64,000 nt of DNA from an uncultured Phocaeicola sp. (GTDB lineage Bacteria > Bacteroidota > Bacteroidia > Bacteroidales > Bacteroidaceae): NCBI GenBank assembly GCA_947581855.1, contig CANPVZ010000005.1:62001-126000 (forward strand). The letters run 5' to 3'. The notes under the pieces are model-generated. The model was not told the origin of the DNA. It saw only the letters and a program-made list of their open reading frames with translations, and ran no database searches. Within the stretch, counting starts at the first letter, position 1. Every line of letters starts with the position of its first letter. Of the stretch, positions 57,458-64,000 are shown piece by piece. A program made the position numbers and the translations under genes.

Positions 57458-58252
57458 ATGAAGAAGAAAGATATTTTTAGAATAACAATAACTACATATT
57501 GTTTTTTATCTATGCTTGGCTGTAACAAAGCCCCAGTAAGTGAGACTATATTTAAATCTATACAGATAGCGGAACAGGTGCCTTTGATGCCAGATACACT
57601 CTCGCCGGCATGTAACATCAATATAGATTTTAATTATGCGGTGAGTGAAGATTCCGTAGCTTATTATATAAATAGGGAAATAGTGAAAGCTGCTTTCGGA
57701 TATGAAGCTCTTTCCCCGGAAGTGGCCGTAGATTCTTTTGTAGCACATTATACTCATAATTATATTCATGACTTGCTTCCGTATTACAAAGAGGATAAGG
57801 AATCTGGTAAAGAAGGTTTGGGATGGTACAACTACTATTATCATCTGAAAACGGATATGCAAAAAGGTAAGGAAGGTGTATTAAATTATATTATGGAAAT
57901 GAACAGTTATGAGGGAGGTGCACATGGAAATCAGGTAAACACTTACCTTAATTTTTATGCGGAAAGCGGTAAACTTATTACATTAGATGACTTGTTTGGG
58001 CCCGGATATGAAACTTCATTAAATATACTCTTATTAAAGGCTTTAATGGAAAAGGTAGGAGTAACTTCAATGGAAGCTTTACAAGAAAAGGGATATTTGT
58101 TATGGACCTCCATTTATCCTTCCAAGAATTTTCTTTTAAAAAGCAATGATATTGAATTTTTGTATAATGCTTACGAAATAGCTCCGTATGTAGTTGGAGT
58201 AACCGTGTTAAAGATCCCTTATGATGAATTAGCAGATATGTTAAAAAAATAA
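57458..58252 (+). CDS. DUF3298/RsiV-type lipoprotein
   Basis: A 264-residue predicted lipoprotein. Start 57458 gives signal MKKKDIFRITITTYCFLSMLGC split as KKKDIFRIT and FLSMLGC; the longer frame begins inside the promoter region (TACTTTTG at 57422-57429). The PdaC-like middle (VDSFVAHYTHNY, MEMNSYEGGAHGN) is followed by DUF3298 (LITLDDLFGPGYE, FLYNAYEIAPYVVG). Role unknown, likely periplasmic ligand binding. It may be co-transcribed with rsmG 18 bases downstream. Confidence 0.85.
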   Translation: MKKKDIFRITITTYCFLSMLGCNKAPVSETIFKSIQIAEQVPLMPDTLSPACNINIDFNYAVSEDSVAYYINREIVKAAFGYEALSPEVAVDSFVAHYTHNYIHDLLPYYKEDKESGKEGLGWYNYYYHLKTDMQKGKEGVLNYIMEMNSYEGGAHGNQVNTYLNFYAESGKLITLDDLFGPGYETSLNILLLKALMEKVGVTSMEALQEKGYLLWTSIYPSKNFLLKSNDIEFLYNAYEIAPYVVGVTVLKIPYDELADMLKK

Positions 58253-58270
58253 AGACAAAAGGATATTATT

Positions 58271-58891
58271 ATGGAACAATTACTCTCCTATTTTCCTGAT
58301 TTGACGGAAAAGCAACGTGAACAATTTGCTGCCTTATATGATTTATATACAGACTGGAACGCAAAAATCAATGTGATCTCCCGAAAGGATATTATGAATC
58401 TTTATGAACATCATGTGCTTCATTCATTAGGTATTGCCAAGGTTATTCATTTCAAACCGGGGACAAAAGTAATGGATTTGGGAACGGGAGGAGGTTTTCC
58501 GGGAATTCCGCTGGCTATTCTTTTTCCGGAAGTGCAGTTTCATTTGGTCGATAGTATCGGAAAAAAGATAAAGGTTGCTACAGAGGTTGCTTCAGCTATA
58601 GGGTTGACAAATGTTTCATTTAGACATTGCCGTGCTGAGGAAGAAAAGCAATTTTTTGATTTTGTGGTAAGTCGTGCAGTAATGCCTTTGGCAGATCTCG
58701 TTAAGATTATTCGTAAGAATATCTCGAAAGAGCAACACAATGCTTACCCAAATGGACTAATTTGTTTAAAAGGTGGCGAATTGGAACATGAGACTATGCC
58801 TTTGAAAAATCATGTAATTGTTTATAATTTGCGGGATTATTTTAAAGAAGAATATTTTGCTACTAAAAAAATTGTATACGTGTTCTTATAA
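58271..58891 (+). CDS. rsmG: 16S rRNA (guanine-527-N7) methyltransferase
   Basis: A 206-residue SAM methyltransferase that modifies G527 in 16S rRNA. DWNAKINVISRKD and the SAM loop VMDLGTGGGFPGIPLA are diagnostic, followed by SIGKKIKVATEVA and FVVSRAVMPL. It sits between the DUF3298 lipoprotein and the MBL hydrolase genes, with 12 bases to the latter. Confidence 0.96.
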   Translation: MEQLLSYFPDLTEKQREQFAALYDLYTDWNAKINVISRKDIMNLYEHHVLHSLGIAKVIHFKPGTKVMDLGTGGGFPGIPLAILFPEVQFHLVDSIGKKIKVATEVASAIGLTNVSFRHCRAEEEKQFFDFVVSRAVMPLADLVKIIRKNISKEQHNAYPNGLICLKGGELEHETMPLKNHVIVYNLRDYFKEEYFATKKIVYVFL

Positions 58892-58903
58892 ATAAAGAAT
58901 AAG

Positions 58904-59545
58904 ATGTTGACAGTTAAGAAGTTTGAATTTAATATGCTTCCCGTTAATACATATGTAGTATGGGATGAGACGAAAGAAGCGGTTGTAATTGATGCCGGAT
59001 GTTATTTTGATTCGGAAAAACAAGCGTTGAAGGATTATATTTTAAAGAATGAATTAACGATTAAACATTTGTTGAATACCCATTTGCATTTTGATCATGT
59101 ATTCGGCAATCCGTTCATGTTTAAAGAGTTTGGTTTAAAAGCAGAAGCACATGAGGCGGATTTGTCTTGGCTTGAACAAATTACGGAACGGGTTAAATCG
59201 TTTGGTATTATGAATTGTGAGCCGCCAGTTCCTTTGAAAGGATACTTGTATGAAGGAGATACGGTTACCTTCGGAACACATACCTTTACCATATTCCATA
59301 TACCGGGTCACTCTTTGGGTTCTCTTGTGTATTATTGTGCGGAAGAAAAAGTGTTATTTACAGGTGATGTACTTTTTGAACACAGTATCGGCCGTACAGA
59401 TTTGGGAGGAGGAACAGAAGAACAGTTAATACAGGGCATAAAAACTAAACTTTTTCCTTTGCCTGATGATACTCTTGTCTATCCGGGACATGGACCGGAA
59501 ACTACTATCGGATCAGAAAAGGAATACAATATTTATTTAAGATAA
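58904..59545 (+). CDS. Metallo-beta-lactamase-fold hydrolase (glyoxalase II-like)
   Basis: A 213-residue metal hydrolase. The metal motif NTHLHFDHVFG near residue 65, HIPGHSLGSLV, FTGDVLFEHSIGRTDL and VYPGHGPETTIG give the full ligand set of the family. It resembles hydroxyacylglutathione hydrolase-like and persulfide dioxygenase-like proteins; substrate unknown. It is 12 bases after rsmG. Confidence 0.9.
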   Translation: MLTVKKFEFNMLPVNTYVVWDETKEAVVIDAGCYFDSEKQALKDYILKNELTIKHLLNTHLHFDHVFGNPFMFKEFGLKAEAHEADLSWLEQITERVKSFGIMNCEPPVPLKGYLYEGDTVTFGTHTFTIFHIPGHSLGSLVYYCAEEKVLFTGDVLFEHSIGRTDLGGGTEEQLIQGIKTKLFPLPDDTLVYPGHGPETTIGSEKEYNIYLR

Positions 59546-59569
59546 AATATTTTAGTAGCATATCTGTTG

Positions 59570-60690
59570 TTATAGTATTACTTTGTCATAATCCGTAAGT
59601 GGGTGAGTAAACCAAAAGCAGGAGCCTTTTCCTACTTCGGATTTGACTCCGATGTCTCCGTCAAATTGTTTTTACGATGCTTTGGCAAATGGATAAACCT
59701 AGACCTGTACCGGGAATAAAGCTATTAAGCTTAACGAAACGTTCGAATATTTGTTTCTGTTGTTTTTCGGTTATACCGCTTCCCGTGTCACTAACATAGC
59801 ATTTGAATTTCTTTTCCATTATCTCGTATCCTAAAGTAATCTTTCCTTTATTGGTAAACTTAATGGCATTGTTGATAAAATTAGTTATGACTTGAGTTAT
59901 CCGTTTTTTATCACTTCTTATACATAAATGTTGAGCTCCAGGAGTAAACAATAAGCTTAACTCCCGGTTTTGTTTTTACTTTCAATGCATTTATAATATC
60001 AGAGCATAACTGATTCATATCCACATCTTCTTCAATCATTTCGATAATACCTGATTCAATTTTAGACAAATCTAATATATCTGAAATAAGTTGTAACAAG
60101 AGTTCATTGTTTTTCTCAACAATTTGGAGATATTCTTTTCGTTCTTCTTTATTATCTGTTTCGGTAAGCAAAGTGGAAAATCCTACAATAGCGTTGAGAG
60201 GGGTACGTATTTCGTGGCTCATATTTGCTAAAAAAGCAGATTTAAGGCGGTTTGCCTCCTCTGTCTTTTCCCGGTTTCTGTAAAGTTCGATACATAAGGA
60301 AATAATGTTGGCTAAAGATGAAAACCATTGATAATCGTTATCTGTCCATTTCCGATATTCGTGTACCATATCTACTCCCATATATCCCCAAACTTTATCA
60401 TTGGCAATGAGCGGGACGACCATGAGAGATTTTATATTCTGTTTCGTCAGTATTAAATATATATCCATTCCTTCCGGTGGAATATCTTTTAAAGAAGATA
60501 GAATAATAGGATGTCTGTTTATCAATTCCGTAGACCACCATCCGAAATCTTCAATTTTTAAAAACTGGAGCTTTGCTTTTTCTGTTGAAATGTTGTTTTT
60601 AACTACTTTATATATACAAAAAGTTGCAGTCCGATTCTGTTTATAGTTATCAATAACAATTTCAGAATTATTTCACTGCAACTCTTCTTT
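59570..60690 (-). pseudogene. Decayed GAF-sensor histidine kinase
   Basis: The minus strand preserves a GAF domain ([36 protein letters not shown]), the His-box [17 protein letters not shown] and HATPase motifs NFINNAIKFTNKG, VSDTGSGI and GTGLGLSI. It has no start codon (a stop precedes the GAF region near 60690), a frameshift near 59945 before the HATPase, and another near 59668 before the end DIGVKSEVGKGSCFWF. The gene is therefore dead. Confidence 0.85.
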
Positions 60691-60715
60691 TCAAATATAT
60701 ACTGTAAAATGATAT

Positions 60716-62218
60716 TTATCCGCAATGGAAATACTTCTTGACTAATGCAAGCATTTTATCAGGCTTATCAGCTATATCGCTTCTTAGAGTAGCATCATTA
60801 TAGCTACGTAGTTTTTTTATGATTCCGTCAATCATAGCTGGACTGAATACATTATATTGCTCATATACTTCTCTTTGTTTTTGTAAACATTCCGCTGAAG
60901 CATAACAGCTGTCTGGCAATTGTTTTAATTCTTTCAACTTGTCGGCATTTTCTTGTTGGTGAATATTTACATTTACATAAGTTTTTTCAGCTATATCTAA
61001 AGCATCTTTTTGTTCTATCCCATAGCGGCATGCAACAGCCAGACCGGCTAATAGCTGATAAATGTCTGCCGAGCCATCCGGAGAACGCATTTCGACTGTT
61101 TGTTTTTGGGTGGTATCATAGTGGCTTTCCGGTTCTAACGGGTTAGCTATGGCACACATATTCGAATGGGCTGCCCAACCGAGTGGAACTCTTACCAGTA
61201 CGGAACGGTTCCTGTCTCCCCAACAAATGTTGGTTGGTGCTTCTTGATGCGGAACCAAACGGAAGTAAGAAGTAGGGTTAGTGTTGCCAAACGCAGTGAT
61301 TGATGGTGCAAGTAACATCATTCCGGCAATAGCTTTTCGGGCTGTATCTGAAAGTTTTCCGTTTTCCAGCATAAGATTTTTTCCATCTTTCATGATGCGC
61401 ATATGAATATGAAGTCCTGACCCTGCTTTTCCTGCTGTAATTTTCGGGGCGAACGTAATATCATATCCATACTGGCGAGCCAGATTACGGATAATCCATT
61501 TAGCTAACATTAGCTGGTCAGCCGAATCTTCAATCTTTACAGGTAAGAATTCGATTTCGTTTTGCTCGTAAATAAGTCCGTCTAAAGTGAAATTGCCTAC
61601 TTCGGAATGACCATATTTTATTTGTCCGCCGGCTTGAGAAATATAAGACATGCACTGGGTGCGGAAGTCGTTGAATTTAGCATATGGTGCCGATTCATGA
61701 TAACCACGTTGGTCTGTTGCCGGAAACATCTCTTCATCCGGAGCTATTACATAATATTCCAACTCTCCCATAGTCTGAAATTCCAGTCCAGTCTCTTTAG
61801 TAAAGGCCTCGCTCGCTTTTCGCAATGTATATTCCGGAGAACTTTCCAGGGGTTGTCCGTCTTTGTTAAAATAAGAACATAACATAGTTAAAGTCGGTAT
61901 CTCGGCAAACGGATCTAAAAAAGCTGTGCGAAAACGCGGAATAACATATAAGTCACTACTTCCGGCTTCTATAAAGTTAAATAAGCTCGAACCGTCTACC
62001 CGCTCACCGCAAGTCAGGATGGTTTCCAGATACTCTGCATTGTTAATCACAAAATTTAGTGTTTTCAGTCTTCCATCTCCGGCAGGATACATAAAGTTTA
62101 CCATACGTATATCCTGAGCGGAAATATACGAGATGATGTCTGCTTTGGTAAATTCTGCAGCCGGTTTTTCTAAAAATGCCACCAACGGATTGGGGCTCAT
62201 GGTTAATTCTTTGTTCAT
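60716..62218 (-). CDS. glnA: Glutamine synthetase
   Basis: A 500-residue glutamine synthetase that assimilates ammonia. Motifs seen are FIEAGSSDLYVIPR, MGELEYYV, KITAGKAGSGLHIHM, NPTSYFRLVPHQEAPTNI (read PTSYFRLVP) and NRSVLVRVPLG plus RSPDGSADIYQLLAGLA. Length suits the type I-like group of Bacteroidetes. The promoter is at 62271-62300. Confidence 0.92.
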   Translation of the reverse strand: MNKELTMSPNPLVAFLEKPAAEFTKADIISYISAQDIRMVNFMYPAGDGRLKTLNFVINNAEYLETILTCGERVDGSSLFNFIEAGSSDLYVIPRFRTAFLDPFAEIPTLTMLCSYFNKDGQPLESSPEYTLRKASEAFTKETGLEFQTMGELEYYVIAPDEEMFPATDQRGYHESAPYAKFNDFRTQCMSYISQAGGQIKYGHSEVGNFTLDGLIYEQNEIEFLPVKIEDSADQLMLAKWIIRNLARQYGYDITFAPKITAGKAGSGLHIHMRIMKDGKNLMLENGKLSDTARKAIAGMMLLAPSITAFGNTNPTSYFRLVPHQEAPTNICWGDRNRSVLVRVPLGWAAHSNMCAIANPLEPESHYDTTQKQTVEMRSPDGSADIYQLLAGLAVACRYGIEQKDALDIAEKTYVNVNIHQQENADKLKELKQLPDSCYASAECLQKQREVYEQYNVFSPAMIDGIIKKLRSYNDATLRSDIADKPDKMLALVKKYFHCG

Positions 62219-62270
62219 AGTATTTACTGATTGTTTTAAATTTAGTTTCTTTATATAATGATGTTGACAT

Positions 62271-62300
62271 CAAAGTTAGTGAAAAGAAAGGGTTGACAAA
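62271..62300 (-). promoter_or_regulatory. glnA promoter
   Basis: On the minus strand TTTG (62297-62300) and TAACTTTG (62271-62278) are 18 bases apart. A 17-base perfect palindrome ATGCTAA-ATA-TTAGCAT lies upstream at 62340-62356 and could be an operator. Confidence 0.75.
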
Positions 62301-62412
62301 TTATTTAACGTTAAATATTCTTTTATTTCTATTAGGCGTATGCTAAATATTAGCATTTTTCTTGATATAAGTTTGGGGAAACCTATGGCTTGTTTGGAGA
62401 TAATCCTTTGTG

Positions 62413-62636
62413 TTATAGCTCCAGGTATTCATCTTTTATAACTTTTGTTACATCTATACATTTGAAAGTTGCTAAGTTTACATCATAAAGTAAGCAACCA
62501 GAGTGAAAGGTCATACCTGATAAGAAAAATGGAAAATTGAAATTACTAGGAGTTTGTCCAGAAACTCCCAATTCTCCTGTAAATGAAGAATCATACCGAT
62601 TGAAAACATAGATAAAAAACTTTCTATTTTATAGAT
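62413..62636 (-). pseudogene. Fragment of an exported propeller-like gene
   Basis: A minus-strand frame of about 73 codons has no start. It reads FFIYVFNRYDSSFTGELG and ends KVIKDEYLEL before a stop. It resembles the last blade of the propeller lipoproteins in this window but I cannot prove the family. It lies in a run of decayed fragments. Confidence 0.4.
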
Positions 62637-62667
62637 AACGATAAGTAAAGAATCACATATTCCATCC

Positions 62668-62874
62668 TCATATCAGCTTCTTTCCGTGTTCCCTTTCAAT
62701 CCGTTTTTTATAGAGCAGAAAATATCGTTCGTTTATCAGCATAACATCCCTTTTCTTCGAAACATACTGAGGACTGAATCGGACAATATTCCATCCTATC
62801 TTTTTCTTTATTTGGAAAAGCTTTGATAAATACGTCTCTGTTTTCTTTTTTCCAAAACAGAACACATGATGCAA
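62668..62874 (-). CDS. Short open frame, unknown
   Basis: A 68-codon frame from a TTG start (front GKKKTETYLSKLFQ, end LLYKKRIEREHGKKLI). Highly basic. I do not recognise it and it is surrounded by gene fragments, so it may be another relic or a chance frame. Confidence 0.2.
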   Translation of the reverse strand: MHHVFCFGKKKTETYLSKLFQIKKKIGWNIVRFSPQYVSKKRDVMLINERYFLLYKKRIEREHGKKLI

Positions 62875-62935
62875 GTGCTTATGTCGTATAAGTGCAGGTG
62901 AAGTCTATTATATTTAGACTTCGCTAATTTATTAA

Positions 62936-63370
62936 AAGAATTACAGTTCATACTTTAAGAAGGCAGGATTTTTAAGTACAGGGCTACGTGCTCGTAATAT
63001 AAATATTTTTCTTTTTTATCTATGGATATTGAATAAACATGCTGGTTCACTTGTAAGTCTTCAGGAGTTACAGTCTTATTACCCAAAATAGAAATTATAT
63101 CGGATGGAAATATTACCCACTGAATCTATTTGATAAATATTAGGATCACTAAAAATCGGGTCTATCATGATAACGTAGAAATTTTCTTGTATTGGTACTG
63201 ACTATGGGTATTGCAGGAAATTCATCTCTTATGATATTGAAGTTTTTATCTACTTGATACATAAAATGAAGGGGCGATCTATTTTTTTCATTGTTTTCAA
63301 AATCCATTCTTTTTTCCAAAAAATAATATCTGCCAGAGAGAGCTTTATAAAAATAAAAAGGATTACTCAA
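62936..63370 (-). pseudogene. Decayed 6-bladed propeller lipoprotein gene
   Basis: Minus-strand pieces in three frames join into one propeller-like sequence: LHFMYQVDKNFNIIRDEF and RKFLRYHDRPDF, then SDPNIYQIDSVGNISIRYNF, then GNKTVTPEDLQVNQHVY and a stop. Frameshifts fall near 63150 and 63085. It follows an NVEALA-like remnant, the same order as the intact pairs in the island at 9.8-15 kb. Confidence 0.6.
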
Positions 63371-63380
63371 TCCTTTTTAT

Positions 63381-63597
63381 TTAAGTTTCTTGAATCGTTT
63401 TCTTCATAGATAGTTTCCCTGATATAAAATAGTATTCTATTTTTTGGAAATTATCAGTATATGATTCGTTATAGGTTAGTACTTCCATATTTTCCGTAGC
63501 AAGACTTGATAAATATAATTTTTTACTTTGTGTATTGTATACGGTTATTCCCGTAGCATCAATTACTGCTGTTGCCATATATCTATATTTTATACTT
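63381..63597 (-). pseudogene. Decayed NVEALA family gene
   Basis: The minus-strand frame has TQSKKLYLSSLATENMEVLTYNES, which aligns with NSQKQSFTLSNIALENIEAIARNEDS of copy A (both shown in part: LSSLATENMEVL, LSNIALENIEAI). Upstream of the first ATG the sequence AAGAAAAAAGTATAAAAT resembles the usual ATGAAAAAAGTATACAAAT start, with the start codon changed and a base lost. The gene is probably not expressed as a normal NVEALA protein. Confidence 0.6.
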
Positions 63598-63882
63598 TTT
63601 TCTTGTTTGTAAAATTGCTATTATCGAGTATATTAGCCTTTATATATTCCTAAATGTGAAGGCGCCCCTTTCCCACCCTCTTCAAAAAAAGATACTCTAT
63701 TTAAATGTATACTAATTTACTAGTTGTTTAACTAAAAGACGGACATTTTATTTATCTAAGCAATTCACGTAGAGGAATCGTAAGAAGCATATGTATTATT
63801 ACCATAAATATTGGCTTTCAGAGAGAAAAATCCATAAAAAGATGTTTGCATTCCTAATTTTATTCTTCAAAATTAGGAATAT
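63598..63882. other. AT-rich stretch
   Basis: No gene, tRNA or clear hairpin found between the NVEALA remnant and the promoter-led repeat. Confidence 0.5.
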
Positions 63883-64000
63883 TTCTATATTTGTAATTAT
63901 ATTTGCAGCCGTAACGTAAAGATATTACGTCACAACATTTATTGAAAAAAGCATTAGCTTTTTATTCTTGTTAAAGGGAATCTCGAACACTCACTTTTGC
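63883..64000 (+). repeat. Promoter-led repeat, copy 2 (runs off the window)
   Basis: The plus strand matches the minus strand of 18850-18969 with about 94% identity over the last 99 bases. It keeps a -7-type TATATTTG, GCAGCCGTAACGTAAA and the hairpin AAAAAGC-ATTA-GCTTTTT. It continues beyond the window. Confidence 0.65.

Overview
The window is chromosomal DNA from an anaerobic or gut-type Bacteroidales bacterium (Bacteroides/Parabacteroides/Dysgonomonas-like; I cannot resolve the genus). The evidence is AT-rich composition, promoters of the Bacteroidetes type (TTTG, about 19 bases, TAnnTTTG) in front of several genes, absence of Shine-Dalgarno sequences, many lipoproteins, NVEALA small proteins, 6-bladed beta-propeller lipoproteins and DUF1573 proteins.

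Layout. 1-9.6 kb: cell wall synthesis (PBP1A, partial), pyrimidines (pyrB-pyrI), a flavin reductase-like protein, glyA, a zinc/UroD-type methyltransferase with a free-standing MetH-type activation domain, and a fused NfnAB-like transhydrogenase/glutamate-synthase-like flavoprotein. 9.6-18.3 kb: an accessory island of three NVEALA small exported proteins, propeller lipoproteins, a DUF1573 lipoprotein, a transglutaminase-like lipoprotein and a ToxR-like membrane-anchored winged-helix regulator, with internal duplication scars and a dead IS982-type element. 18.3-19.4 kb: non-coding, with a promoter-led repeat that recurs inverted at the right edge. 19.4-26.8 kb: one minus-strand operon combining a secreted beta-helix protein, a cytoplasmic GH31 glycosidase, a UroD-like methyltransferase, a cobalamin-binding corrinoid protein and a sodium symporter. 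26.9-34.1 kb: late cobalamin synthesis (cobU, cobT, cobS, cobC on plus; cobQ, cobD, cbiB on minus), then tRNA-Arg(TCT). 34.4-44.8 kb: a small lipoprotein, an MscS channel, a three-gene signalling unit around a 1427-residue double sensor kinase, and a secreted pectinesterase-fold protein. 45.3-45.8 kb: a cobalamin riboswitch with its own promoter and terminator but no gene. 45.9-50.2 kb: thioesterase, LuxR regulator with RIC-type hemerythrin protein, gpmA, flavodoxin/ferredoxin protein. 50.1-55 kb: divergent hexuronate (KDG) catabolism genes and an NhaC antiporter. 55-62.2 kb: CopA, a DUF3298-type lipoprotein, rsmG, an MBL hydrolase, a dead sensor kinase and glutamine synthetase. 62.4-64 kb: decayed NVEALA/propeller remnants and the second copy of the promoter-led repeat.

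The most notable themes are (i) a possible corrinoid-dependent demethylation system inside a glycan-use operon, which would depend on the B12 genes nearby and could work with the methyltransferase/activation pair beside glyA; (ii) the NVEALA-propeller-regulator island, which looks like a diversifying secreted-peptide module with a candidate 11-bp-period operator; (iii) an apparently gene-less B12 riboswitch transcript; and (iv) a double sensor kinase whose two halves look complementarily degenerate.
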